From: Halospina denitrificans
GTDB taxonomy: Bacteria; Pseudomonadota; Gammaproteobacteria; Pseudomonadales; Oleiphilaceae
NCBI RefSeq assembly: GCF_004364635.1
Contig: NZ_SOAX01000001.1
Location: 310,001 to 374,000, forward strand
Direction of reading: 5' to 3'
DNA length: 64,000 bases
Under the pieces are notes generated by a model that did no database searches, was not told where the DNA came from, and saw nothing but the letters and a program-made list of their open reading frames with translations. The translations under genes and the position numbers were made by a program. This document shows, piece by piece, positions 16,787 to 25,154 of this stretch (position 1 is its first letter; every line of letters begins with the position of its first letter).

Positions 16787-18213
16787 TGGTGCACCGGTAT
16801 CTGTCTGGATTGGTTGCCCTGGTACGCTTGGGTCATGGCCCTGAAGTCACGCCCGTGCCGGGCGATATAGCCCCGCTGCCAGGCGGCGCCCGTCTGGCCT
16901 GTACGGACCCGTTCGCCAATGATGTCATGCAGGTAGGTCTGTATGTCCTGGTCGGCGATGCCGAGTTGTCTCAGACTCCGGTCGGTGGCGGGGATCAGTT
17001 CATTGAGCAGAAGATCGTGCAAGCTGTATTCGTGCCCGTCGAGCCAGAACACGGTAGCCGTCATGCCTTTCCGGGCCGCGCGGTAGAAGTTGGCGGCGGC
17101 GGGCCCGAAGCCCAGGCGATGCTCGGGCGCGTCGTCGAGTTCCGCCAGGTGATGGATCAGACCGTAGAAAAAAAGGATGTTGGCGATGCTGTCCGGCAGC
17201 GAGGGGCCGGCCGGAGCGACCCGGTGTTCCAGGCGCAGCGTGGGACTGCCCTCCCCGTCGACGTCAATCAGCGGCCGGTTCCAGCGCCAGATGGTGCCGT
17301 TGTGCAGGCGCAGGTGCTCCAGCCTGTGGTTGCCTTCCGGGTAGAGCAGCGGCAGCAGCGGTGGAAAGGAATCGCGGTTCTCACGGAACACTTCCATAAG
17401 TGAGTCGACGGCATAGCCCGTGCCGAAGGTGACCCGTTCGATCAGGTGGGCCTCCCTGTCGTAGAAGGCGGGAACCGCCACGGCCTGTTCGAAGAGCGGA
17501 ATGCGGGATTCCTCCCAGAGTTCGTGGCCGAACAGGTAGGGAGAGTTGGCGCAGAGCGCGACCATCGGGGCCGAGAGGATATGGGCCGCGTTGTAAAAGC
17601 GCACGGCGCTGCTGTTTTCAAGCTGGAGATGAATCTGCAGTGACGTGGTCGCCGCTTCCGTCATCACGTCCCTGTGCTCCACGTGCAGATGGTCCTCACT
17701 CCCCTTGATGTCGATGGCCAGCGGGGAGCCCTGGCGGTTGTGCAGCACTTCCTGGTTCAGGGCGTAGTACCGCTGCATGGGCGACATGTTGGCCAGCGTC
17801 ATGACGTCGTCCTTCAGCGTCGGCAGCGTGCCGATGTGCAGGGGGGAGAGTCCCAGGGTGCGGGCGGTCTGTTCGCAGGCCGTCCAGGTCGCCTGGAGCT
17901 GATCGTGCATGTGGCGGAACATGCGGGGCGCCGGAGGCTCCGGCTTTGTGTTGATCTCGAAGTTGAAGCGGGACAGCTCCGGGACCACCAGGGGGTTGTC
18001 CAGCGCTTTCAGGAAAGCTTCATTTTCCGGGGCCGCTTCGGCGTTGCGGTCGACCAGCCAGCCCTCCAGCTCGAGGCCGCAGGTTCCGGGAGCACTGGCG
18101 AAGCGGTTCTCCCGGAAACAGGCTTCCAGCTGCCGGGTCTCGTCATCAAGCCGTTCCCCGAAATGCTTCCGGTCCTCCTCGCTGAACTCACAGCGATCGA
18201 TTTCCTGGCCCAT
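16774..18213 (-). CDS. GCS2-family glutamate-cysteine ligase-like protein
   Basis: A 479-residue ATP-grasp-like ligase of the GCS2/carboxylate-amine ligase type. Features include GTCGLELEGWLVD near residue 44, FNFEINTKP (about 83-91) for substrate and metal binding, LQIHLQLEN (about 192-200) and RLEHRVAPAGPSLPD (about 333-347). The family couples glutamate (or a similar acid) to an amine using ATP. Genuine GshA-type glutathione synthesis is possible, but the overlap with an acyl-amide hydrolase gene suggests a specialised gamma-glutamyl or ATP-dependent amide cycle. ATG at 18213 has AGGAGG upstream. Confidence 0.75.
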   Translation of the reverse strand: MGQEIDRCEFSEEDRKHFGERLDDETRQLEACFRENRFASAPGTCGLELEGWLVDRNAEAAPENEAFLKALDNPLVVPELSRFNFEINTKPEPPAPRMFRHMHDQLQATWTACEQTARTLGLSPLHIGTLPTLKDDVMTLANMSPMQRYYALNQEVLHNRQGSPLAIDIKGSEDHLHVEHRDVMTEAATTSLQIHLQLENSSAVRFYNAAHILSAPMVALCANSPYLFGHELWEESRIPLFEQAVAVPAFYDREAHLIERVTFGTGYAVDSLMEVFRENRDSFPPLLPLLYPEGNHRLEHLRLHNGTIWRWNRPLIDVDGEGSPTLRLEHRVAPAGPSLPDSIANILFFYGLIHHLAELDDAPEHRLGFGPAAANFYRAARKGMTATVFWLDGHEYSLHDLLLNELIPATDRSLRQLGIADQDIQTYLHDIIGERVRTGQTGAAWQRGYIARHGRDFRAMTQAYQGNQSRQIPVHQWTL

Positions 18214-18356
18214 GGATGACCTCCTGCAGCTGTTTGCCGCTTTCCCCCAGATTAGGCGTTACAGGCGTCACTGCAACAGGTTGTTGGCATATCGCTTGAA
18301 AATTCCGTGGCCGGGGCCGATGCTCTGGTTTCCGATAACCGTTGTTGAGGCTGAGC

Positions 18357-19136
18357 ATGACCAAACGCGCCAATCTTGCCCATGAGGATGAGGCCTTTCT
18401 CAGTAGTGATGCAGGCCGCCCCATTCGGATCCTGGCGGAATACCTCAAACCATTGGATGCCTTCCAGAGCGCGGGTATAAGGGATACCGTCGTTTTCTTC
18501 GGCTCGGCGCGGCTGCGCGAGGATGGCCCCATGGGGCACTATTACACGGAGGCCCGGGAGCTGGCGCGCCGGGTTACCGAGTGGTCGAATGCAATGGAAT
18601 CGCCGGCACACAGGTTCGTGGTCTGTTCCGGTGGCGGTGGCGGCATCATGGAGGCGGCCAACCGGGGCGCGGCCGATGCCGGTGGTCCGTCGGTCGGGCT
18701 CAATATCGGGCTCCCCCATGAACAGCGCCCCAATGATTATATTACCCCCGAGCTGACCCTGGAGTTCCGGTATTTCTTTACCCGAAAACTGTGGTTTGCG
18801 CACCTGGCCCGGGCCATGATCGCGTTCCCCGGGGGGCTGGGTACGCTGGATGAGCTGTGCGAGATCCTCACGCTTTCCCAGACCCGCAAGCTGTCGCGCC
18901 CCATCCGCGTGTTTCTCTACGGGCGTGCCTATTGGGAGGAGGTCATCAACTTCCAGGCGCTGGTGCGTTACGGGATGATCAACGAGAAGGACCTGGAACT
19001 CTTCCGCTTCGTGGAGTCCCCGGAGGAGGCGTTCCAGGCCCTGCAGGAAGGGTTGGCGGAGGACTTCGAGGACATCAGTCCCGCCTTTGCACGCTCCCTG
19101 TGCTGCGACCCCGAGGATCCGCAACAGCCGGGCTAG
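18357..19136 (+). CDS. LOG family protein (TIGR00730, putative nucleotide 5'-monophosphate phosphoribohydrolase)
   Basis: A 259-residue Rossmann-like protein. The family motif PGGLGTLDEL (about residues 157-166) and the upstream VVCSGGGGGIMEAANRGA (about 85-102) are clear. LOG proteins cleave the base from nucleoside monophosphates, releasing cytokinin-like adenines in plants; in many bacteria the true role is nucleotide salvage or unknown. The ATG at 18357 is preceded by TTGAGG six bases away; upstream TTG codons are less likely. It converges with the beta-CASP gene, and their stop codons overlap in a single CTAG. Confidence 0.85.
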   Translation: MTKRANLAHEDEAFLSSDAGRPIRILAEYLKPLDAFQSAGIRDTVVFFGSARLREDGPMGHYYTEARELARRVTEWSNAMESPAHRFVVCSGGGGGIMEAANRGAADAGGPSVGLNIGLPHEQRPNDYITPELTLEFRYFFTRKLWFAHLARAMIAFPGGLGTLDELCEILTLSQTRKLSRPIRVFLYGRAYWEEVINFQALVRYGMINEKDLELFRFVESPEEAFQALQEGLAEDFEDISPAFARSLCCDPEDPQQPG

Positions 19137-20488
19137 AGGTCCACCTCGCTGTTCAGTTCCGGGACTTCCGCGTTCCAGCCCAGTTCGTCCTCCAGGTGCT
19201 TGCGCATGGCGTCCGCGGCACAGGGTTCCCCGTGGGTGATGAATACCTTGCGGGGGCGGATGTCGGACTGCTTCAGCCAGGCAAGGATTTCCTCATAGTC
19301 CCCATGGGCCGAGAGTGAATCGATGTTGTGGACTTCCGCCCTGACTGGGTAATAGGCGCCATGGATCTTGATCCGGTCGGTGCCGTTCACCATGGCATCA
19401 CCGCGTGTTCCCGGCGCCTGGAAGCCGGCGAAGATGACACTGTTGCGGTAGTCAGTCACCAGTGACTTCAGGTGGTGGAGGACCCGGCCACCCGTCGCCA
19501 TGCCGCTGGCCGAGATGATGATGGCCGGCTTGCGGCGCTGGTTGAGCGCAATGGAATCGTCCACGGATCGCACGAAGGTGGTGTTTTCATCGATAGCCGC
19601 GCATTGTGCTTCATTGAGCCGGTGTTCGTGGTGATGGTGCAGGAACAGCTCTGTTGCGGAGATCGCCATGGGGCTGTTCAGGAACACGGGTACATCGGGG
19701 ATGTGCTTTTCCTTCTGCAGTTTATGGATCAGGTACAGAAGCATCTGTGCCCGCCCCACCGCGAACGCGGGAAGCAGCGCAATACCGCCCCGGGCCAGGG
19801 TTTGATTGATCATCGAGGCCAGGGTTTCTTCCGGGTCCTCAGTGCTGTGTCGCCGGTCGCCATAGGTGGACTCCAGTAACAGGTAATCCGCGTTCTGGAG
19901 GGCCTCGGGTGGGCGCATGATGGGATCGGCCTGGCGCCCGACATCCCCGCTGAAGACAATGCTCTGGTTGTCGTGGCGCACCCGGACGCAGGCAGAGCCC
20001 AGTATATGACCGGCGGGGCTGAACAGGGCGGTTATATCGTCCGTTGGCGAGAATTCCTTGTTGTAGGCATGGGTCTCAAAGAATTCCAGGGCATGTCTGG
20101 CATCCTCCACCGTGAAGAGTGGTTCCGGGTTGTCATGGCGGGAGAATTTCTTTTTCTTCGCGTAGCGGGCATCTTCCTCCTGCAGGTGTCCGGCATCCGG
20201 AAGAAGTATCCTGCACAGTTCGTAGGTGGCCTGGGTGCAGTGGATTTTCCCCTTGAAACCATGCTTGACCAGCACCGGCAGGTAACCGCTGTGGTCAATG
20301 TGGGCGTGGGTCAGGATCACGCTGTCAATGGACGAGGGCGGTTCCGGAAAACCCTTCCAGTTACGGCGCCGCAGCATCTTGACGCCCTGATAGAGCCCAC
20401 AGTCGACGAGAACGCGATGGCGATCCGTCTCCATGAGATGCCGTGACCCCGTGACCGTGTCGACGCCGCCCAGAAACCGTAACTTCAT
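19133..20488 (-). CDS. Metallo-beta-lactamase/beta-CASP RNA-processing exonuclease (CPSF-like)
   Basis: A 451-residue protein with an N-terminal metallo-beta-lactamase core (THAHIDHSGYLP, about residues 60-71, zinc ligands), the central beta-CASP insert with PAFAVGRAQMLLYLI (about 239-253), ISASGMATGGRVLHHL (about 332-347), and the C-terminal RMMBL part with a His in ITHGEPCAADAMRKHL. Bacterial relatives degrade or process RNA, and are close to archaeal and eukaryotic CPSF nucleases. The gene is monocistronic and convergent with the LOG gene. Confidence 0.9.
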   Translation of the reverse strand: MKLRFLGGVDTVTGSRHLMETDRHRVLVDCGLYQGVKMLRRRNWKGFPEPPSSIDSVILTHAHIDHSGYLPVLVKHGFKGKIHCTQATYELCRILLPDAGHLQEEDARYAKKKKFSRHDNPEPLFTVEDARHALEFFETHAYNKEFSPTDDITALFSPAGHILGSACVRVRHDNQSIVFSGDVGRQADPIMRPPEALQNADYLLLESTYGDRRHSTEDPEETLASMINQTLARGGIALLPAFAVGRAQMLLYLIHKLQKEKHIPDVPVFLNSPMAISATELFLHHHHEHRLNEAQCAAIDENTTFVRSVDDSIALNQRRKPAIIISASGMATGGRVLHHLKSLVTDYRNSVIFAGFQAPGTRGDAMVNGTDRIKIHGAYYPVRAEVHNIDSLSAHGDYEEILAWLKQSDIRPRKVFITHGEPCAADAMRKHLEDELGWNAEVPELNSEVDL

Positions 20489-20614
20489 CAGTTGATCCCC
20501 TTTTCCGATAATGCCTGGCCCGCGTGGACGCTGTTTGCGTTGCGGGCCAGGACGGCTGGATTCATGGGGTTGAGTGAAGCACAGACTGAGCTGAAAGAGA
20601 AAGGGTGTTGATCT

Positions 20615-21844
20615 TCAGAAGTTGGCGCTTACCCAGAGCCAGGCCTTGTCCGTGTCCACACTGAAATCATCCGCGCTGTAGCTCGCGGCCTTGAAGCCGA
20701 GTGTGTAGGTCTCGTTCAGCGGCTTGGCGGCTAGTACGCCTGTTTCGGTGCCATAATCCTGGTTCGCGGTGTCACTCTCGAACTGGTGATGAATGGCCAT
20801 CAGCTTGATGCCCCCGGCCTTGCCGCCAATGGAGGCATAGGTGTCGACCAGGCCGTTCGCCGGTGTGCCAAGGAACTTGTCCGTCCAGCCGTTCATGGCA
20901 TGGAGTGTGGCCAGCGGCGTCTGGAAGGCGGCGTTGCCGTCGTCCGAGCCCAGCAGTTCCTGACCCAGCTTGACGGTTACGCCCGAGGCCTGGATCCCGC
21001 CTTCGATGAGGTAGTAATCCGTATCGAAGCTGTTGGGATTGTCGGCGTAGTCGGACTGCTGTGCGTATTCCAGCGTGTACAGGGCCTTGGCGCTGTCGCC
21101 CAACGCTGTGTCGCCGGTGAAACGAAGGCCGTAGCTGCTGGTGGAGGCGGCGTCGAGGCTGTCGTAGTCCAGCAGGTAGCTGTAGGCGGTCAGTGATCCG
21201 GCGGAAAGCCCATCATAGCGCGCATTGAAGATGCCACTCTGCATGCCGTCATCGCCCCGCGGACCGGCCGCTTCAGATACCAGCCGGTTGACGTTATGGA
21301 TGTAGCCGGCCGTCAGGGTCGTGTCCGCAAGAGACTTGTTCACCACGGTGGCCGCATCAAAGGTCTGCTCGTTCTGACGCCAGCCGACGTGCCCCACGAA
21401 ACGGTGGTTGTCCAGGGTAAAGAGCTGGCGACCGTACTTGATGTCGGTATCCGCGAGCCCCTGGTATCGCAGGTAGGCCTGGTTGATCTCCGTTTCGGTC
21501 GGATCCGCGACCACGGGATGGTTGGAGACGTTGTTCGTCGGGCTCGCGAAATTCTCAGATCCGATAGCGGTCACACTTTCAGCCTCCAGGAAGCCGCTGA
21601 AGCCACTGACCTTGCCCGTGCGATAGCCAAGCTTGGTCTTGATGGTGGAGGCGTGGGCGTCGTTGGGAATGCCGTCCTGGTCGACAAACTCGTAACGATA
21701 CCGGGCACTCAGCGAGGCCTCGCCATTCCTGATGGCCTCGGTGACCGGATCCGCCACGGCCTGGCTCGCCGGCATGGCCGCCATCATCGCCAGGACGCTG
21801 ATCGGGACGGTCCGTTTATTCCGGACAATAGGGTGCTTGTTCAT
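20615..21844 (-). CDS. Outer-membrane porin-like beta-barrel (alginate-export/OprO-like)
   Basis: A 409-residue outer-membrane protein with a basic n-region, hydrophobic core and AVADP cleavage site (signal peptide of about 32 residues). The mature protein is a series of alternating amphipathic strands, for example SLSARYRYEFVDQDG, RYQGLADTDIKYGRQLFTLDN and a terminal WLWVSANF ending in Phe, the usual barrel signal. It resembles the alginate_exp/porin clan. The ligand is unknown. It lies 82 bases downstream of the cyanase gene on the same strand and could be co-transcribed, so a role in uptake of small anions is an attractive guess only. Confidence 0.75.
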   Translation of the reverse strand: MNKHPIVRNKRTVPISVLAMMAAMPASQAVADPVTEAIRNGEASLSARYRYEFVDQDGIPNDAHASTIKTKLGYRTGKVSGFSGFLEAESVTAIGSENFASPTNNVSNHPVVADPTETEINQAYLRYQGLADTDIKYGRQLFTLDNHRFVGHVGWRQNEQTFDAATVVNKSLADTTLTAGYIHNVNRLVSEAAGPRGDDGMQSGIFNARYDGLSAGSLTAYSYLLDYDSLDAASTSSYGLRFTGDTALGDSAKALYTLEYAQQSDYADNPNSFDTDYYLIEGGIQASGVTVKLGQELLGSDDGNAAFQTPLATLHAMNGWTDKFLGTPANGLVDTYASIGGKAGGIKLMAIHHQFESDTANQDYGTETGVLAAKPLNETYTLGFKAASYSADDFSVDTDKAWLWVSANF

Positions 21845-21926
21845 CGTATGATCCTCTTTGATCCGATTGAAAAGGGCATAGCTGTGAAAGGGGTTTCGGA
21901 GGCCGCGCGATGCGGCCTCCCGGGGA

Positions 21927-22367
21927 TTACCAACGGCGGTATGGGAGGAATTTGCCGTCCAGCGTGATCACCACACGGTCACCCTTGGGGTCTTCGACCC
22001 GGTCAACATGCATCTTGTAATCGATGGCGCTCATGATGCCGTCGCCGAACTTTTCGTGGACCAGATCCTTCACGCTCGGGCCATAGATCATGATGGCTTC
22101 ATAAAGACGATAGAGGAGGGGGTCCTGAGGGACACTTTCGCCCCAGCTTTTGGAGGGGCAGGTCTGCAGCGTCTGCGGTACATCGCCCTTGAGACCCAGG
22201 GCGTCGCAGAGTGCTTTCGCCTGGTCTTCAAGCATGGTGTTCATGCCGTAGCAGCAGGACGCCACCCAGACGGGCGACATGCCAACCTTTTCGGCCAGTT
22301 GTTCCCAGGTCATGCCTTTCCTGTTCTTGGCGTCAAGAATGGCCGCCGTCATCTCTTCATGGTTCAT
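21927..22367 (-). CDS. cynS: Cyanate hydratase (cyanase)
   Basis: A 146-residue protein matching cyanase over its whole length (the E. coli enzyme has 156). It decomposes cyanate with bicarbonate to ammonia and carbon dioxide in the cytoplasm as a decamer. The N-terminal helical POU-like domain (GMTWEQLAEKVGMSPVWVAS) precedes the catalytic part, where YRLYEAIMIYGP supplies the active-site Arg and Glu and GIMSAIDYKM the Ser. The usual partners CynR, carbonic anhydrase CynT and permease CynX are absent. The next gene in the same direction is a porin. Confidence 0.95.
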   Translation of the reverse strand: MNHEEMTAAILDAKNRKGMTWEQLAEKVGMSPVWVASCCYGMNTMLEDQAKALCDALGLKGDVPQTLQTCPSKSWGESVPQDPLLYRLYEAIMIYGPSVKDLVHEKFGDGIMSAIDYKMHVDRVEDPKGDRVVITLDGKFLPYRRW

Positions 22368-22603
22368 AGGATTTCTCCCTGGTTGGTTTGAGGTGCATTG
22401 CTCTTAATTTGTGCCTGCGCCCAGAATCAGGGCAGGAGAAGGGGAGCAAAAGCCGCGCTATGGCTCGCCTTCAGGTTCCTGGGGAGAGTAGAAGCAGAAG
22501 CTGTGCCAATTCGTGGATGGGGGTGCCGTGGCGTCACTTTACCTCGGCTGGGTAGTTCTTTAGAGTCAAAGCAAGCCAGCGACGCCCTTTTAAGGAGAGA
22601 GTC

Positions 22604-22951
22604 ATGCACAACATGCGCATTATCCAGCTACTTGCCCTGATGATCGTTCTGCTGATGGCTGCACCCGCCATTGCCAGCAGTCATAAGGACAAGGAACACA
22701 AAGGCGGTGGCCACCAGATGAACCCGAAAGCCATGTGCGAGCAGATGAAACGGATGAAAGCCATGCACGGCGGGCAGTCCATGGGAATGGGTAAGGACAT
22801 GATGAAGGAGCGCCGCAAGGAAATGGTCGAGCGCCTGGATCTGACCGAGGAACAACAGCAGGAGCTTCAGGCCATGCATGAGGAGCATCGGGAGAAGATG
22901 CAGAAGCGCATGGAGAAGATGAAGGAACGCTGTGCCAACATGGACAACTGA
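22604..22951 (+). CDS. Spy/CpxP-like periplasmic small protein
   Basis: A 115-residue exported protein with a signal peptide ending at AIASS (about residues 1-26), followed by a His/Lys/Met-rich stretch (HKDKEHKGGGHQMNP) and a charged helical body. LDLTEEQQQEL (about 81-91) resembles the LTxxQ motif of Spy and CpxP, ATP-independent periplasmic chaperones or envelope-stress sensors. The His and Met clusters could bind copper or other metals, but no partner gene is nearby. AAGGAGAGAG precedes the ATG. It overlaps the next gene by 20 bases. Confidence 0.7.
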   Translation: MHNMRIIQLLALMIVLLMAAPAIASSHKDKEHKGGGHQMNPKAMCEQMKRMKAMHGGQSMGMGKDMMKERRKEMVERLDLTEEQQQELQAMHEEHREKMQKRMEKMKERCANMDN

Positions 22952-23330
22952 TTCGGACGCTGAGACGGACTCTGCTGAGACCCATTATGTTGCCGTCTAT
23001 GGGACTCTGAAGCGGGGGCGTTCCAACCACCGTCTGCTGGGACGTGCCCGTTTTCTGGGCACGGACCATCTACGCTCGATTGTTCTCTTCGATCTGGGCC
23101 CCTATCCCGCTGCGCAGAGAAAGCCATCCCGAGGCGTTCTGGTGGAGGTTTACGAAGTGAATGACACCGGGCTCGCGCGTCTGGATGAACTTGAAGGTTA
23201 TGACCCCAAGGCGCCCGAACTGGGTCAATATACCCGAAAACGCCTGAATACGCGTCATGGCGACGCCTGGGTTTATCTTTACAACAAGTCCGTGCGCGGC
23301 TGTCGGCGAATCAGCCGTGGGAGCTGGTGA
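22932..23330 (+). CDS. Gamma-glutamylcyclotransferase-like protein (AIG2/GGCT fold)
   Basis: A 132-residue protein with the fold signature YGTLKRGRSNHRLLG near residues 24-38 and a conserved-position acidic residue in LDELEGYDP (about 77-85), where GGCT enzymes keep the catalytic Glu. Such enzymes release 5-oxoproline from gamma-glutamyl dipeptides or amines. The start is a GTG inside the last codons of the Spy-like gene, so translation is probably coupled; no better start exists. It is followed immediately by the phospholipase gene. Confidence 0.75.
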   Translation: MPTWTTDSDAETDSAETHYVAVYGTLKRGRSNHRLLGRARFLGTDHLRSIVLFDLGPYPAAQRKPSRGVLVEVYEVNDTGLARLDELEGYDPKAPELGQYTRKRLNTRHGDAWVYLYNKSVRGCRRISRGSW

Positions 23331-23369
23331 GTGCCAGCATTTCGAGGTGCCAATAGAGGGGTATACAGC

Positions 23370-24257
23370 TTGAGATTGCTTTTCGCTGTTCCGTGGCTGC
23401 TTCTGTTGTCGCCCGTACTGTTGGCTGACACGCCCGGGAGCGAGGACTTGAGCACAGTGACCGAACAGGCGCTGGACCGGGATCGCGAGCTGATGTCCTA
23501 TTCGGGGACTCTCCTCCCCCACCGCCGCAATTACCTGTTGTTCGCGACCTGGGCGCATCCCGTCAATCAGGTCCCCTCTTCCCCAGCGTTTCGGGACGAG
23601 CCCATTGGAACCAAGTTGCAGCCGACGGAGACCAAGTTCCAGTTCAGTATCAAGATCCCGGTGCTGACGGGTATTTTTGATGACAGGACACGACTCTGGG
23701 CGGCCTACACGCAGCAGTCCCACTGGCAGGCCTACAACTGGGACCGCTCCTCCCCCTTCCGTGAGACCAACTTTGAACCGGAAGTCTTCCTGAGTCATGA
23801 ACCGGGCTGGCAGCTGGGAGACGGGCGTTTCGAGGTACTCCGACTGGGGCTCAACCACGAGTCCAATGGCCGCGAGGAGCCCTTCTCGCGAAGCTGGAAC
23901 CGGATCAAAGGCGAGGTGGTATACAGCACGAACCGGTGGGTATTCGCGCTTTCGCCCTGGTACCGGATACCGGAAAGCACCGATGATGACGATAACCCGG
24001 ATATTGGCGAGTACCTTGGGTACGGCGATCTCAGGGTTCTGTATCAGGCGGAGGGGCGTTATACGGTGGAGGCGCGGTTTTTCAATAATCTCCGCAGTGA
24101 CAATAATCGAACCTCGGCGGAGTTGAATCTTTCTGTTCCGCTCAACGATACACTCAGTGCGCATTTCCAGTATTACAACGGATATGGCGAGACCCTGATC
24201 GATTACAACGAGCGTATTCAGCGCATTGGCATCGGGGTCTCGCTCAACATCCTGTAG
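23370..24257 (+). CDS. pldA: Outer-membrane phospholipase A1 (OMPLA)
   Basis: A 295-residue outer-membrane serine hydrolase that cleaves acyl chains from phospholipids misplaced in the outer leaflet, as a calcium-dependent dimer. The catalytic His and Ser occur in LGLNHESNGREEPFSRSWNR (about residues 160-179 of this start), with the supporting Asn in SRSWNR. The final strand region GIGVSLNIL fits barrel insertion. I chose the TTG at 23370 because GAGGGG lies just upstream and the signal peptide (RLLFAVPWLLLLSPVLLA) begins at once. A GTG at 23331 directly after the previous stop is an alternative. Confidence 0.88.
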   Translation: MRLLFAVPWLLLLSPVLLADTPGSEDLSTVTEQALDRDRELMSYSGTLLPHRRNYLLFATWAHPVNQVPSSPAFRDEPIGTKLQPTETKFQFSIKIPVLTGIFDDRTRLWAAYTQQSHWQAYNWDRSSPFRETNFEPEVFLSHEPGWQLGDGRFEVLRLGLNHESNGREEPFSRSWNRIKGEVVYSTNRWVFALSPWYRIPESTDDDDNPDIGEYLGYGDLRVLYQAEGRYTVEARFFNNLRSDNNRTSAELNLSVPLNDTLSAHFQYYNGYGETLIDYNERIQRIGIGVSLNIL

Positions 24258-24260
24258 TGA

Positions 24261-25154
24261 TCAGCTTCTCCTGACGGACCTGCGACGGGTGACTCCCAGG
24301 CCTGCAAGACCCAGACCGATCAGCGAGAGGGTCCCCGGTTCCGGTACCTTGACCCCGGGCGTTTCCGGCGTTTCCGGCTTATCCGAGAAAGAGCCGCCTT
24401 TGATAAAGACCCCGGAATCGTAGGCACTGTCACCCCGGTCCGCAATCGCCAGCTTCATAGTGTGCGTACCGGGCTCCAGGCCGAGGATGGACGCCGTGAA
24501 GACATCGGTAAGACCATCGTATTCCACGTTGAGGCTGCCGCCCCCATCATTAAGGTCGTTGTTGTTGTAGCTGTCACAGAAATTGTCGGCACTCCCGAAA
24601 GGATTGCCACAGTTGACATTGTTGATGGATACGGCGTCATCGTCAGGACCTAGGGTCGCGATATTGACGCCGTCCACAGTGAATGCGAAAACATCATTGA
24701 ACGTCGAGTTTACAAACTCGTTGTATTCATCGGAGGCAAAGACGTAGTCGAAGAAAAGGTCTCCGCCTGCGCTTTCAAAGTCAAACTCAAGGACGTTGGC
24801 ATCCTCAGTAGCGCCCACCACCAGGTCGTCGAGCGTTGCATCACCCGATGTGCCCCAGGCGGTTGTGATGCTATCACTGGTGTTGGGGCCTACGGCGTTC
24901 TCGGCTTTACCGCTGGTCATGAGGATCCCGCTGTCGATGCCGATATCCGCGGACAGCCCGTTACTGAAAAAGCCCGCCTGCCCGTCTTCGCCGACATAAT
25001 TGATGGACGCATCGTCTACCGTTATTCCCGAGCCAAGGATGGCGTTGGTCAGGTCTGGTCCTGACGAGGTCGGATTGATTGTCAGAGCTGCCGCCTGTGT
25101 GCCTGCAAGGCAGAATCCCAGGAAAACAAGAGGTTTTGTTCCGGTGAGTCGCAT
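24261..25154 (-). CDS. PEP-CTERM sorted, choice-of-anchor L surface protein
   Basis: A 297-residue exported protein: signal peptide to about residue 23 (CLAGTQAAA), a choice-of-anchor-L-type beta domain (ILGSGITVDDASINYVGEDG, then FDYVFASDEYNEF) and a textbook PEP-CTERM tail of VPEPGTLSLIGLGLAGLG followed by TRRRSVRRS. The tail directs exosortase (EpsH/XrtA-type) cleavage and export to the surface or exopolysaccharide matrix. No exosortase is in this window, so it must be encoded elsewhere. ATG at 25154 has AGGGA upstream. A sigma-54-like promoter lies about 80 bases further up. It converges with pldA, three bases apart. Confidence 0.9.
   Translation of the reverse strand: MRLTGTKPLVFLGFCLAGTQAAALTINPTSSGPDLTNAILGSGITVDDASINYVGEDGQAGFFSNGLSADIGIDSGILMTSGKAENAVGPNTSDSITTAWGTSGDATLDDLVVGATEDANVLEFDFESAGGDLFFDYVFASDEYNEFVNSTFNDVFAFTVDGVNIATLGPDDDAVSINNVNCGNPFGSADNFCDSYNNNDLNDGGGSLNVEYDGLTDVFTASILGLEPGTHTMKLAIADRGDSAYDSGVFIKGGSFSDKPETPETPGVKVPEPGTLSLIGLGLAGLGVTRRRSVRRS

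Noticed and set aside
21845-22603. CynR-type LysR regulator near cynS
   Set aside because: No helix-turn-helix protein is encoded on either strand here; the short frames are shadows.
23331-23369. Upstream GTG as the pldA start
   Set aside because: It would add 13 residues before a normal signal peptide and lacks a Shine-Dalgarno, whereas the TTG at 23370 has GAGGGG. Kept as an alternative.
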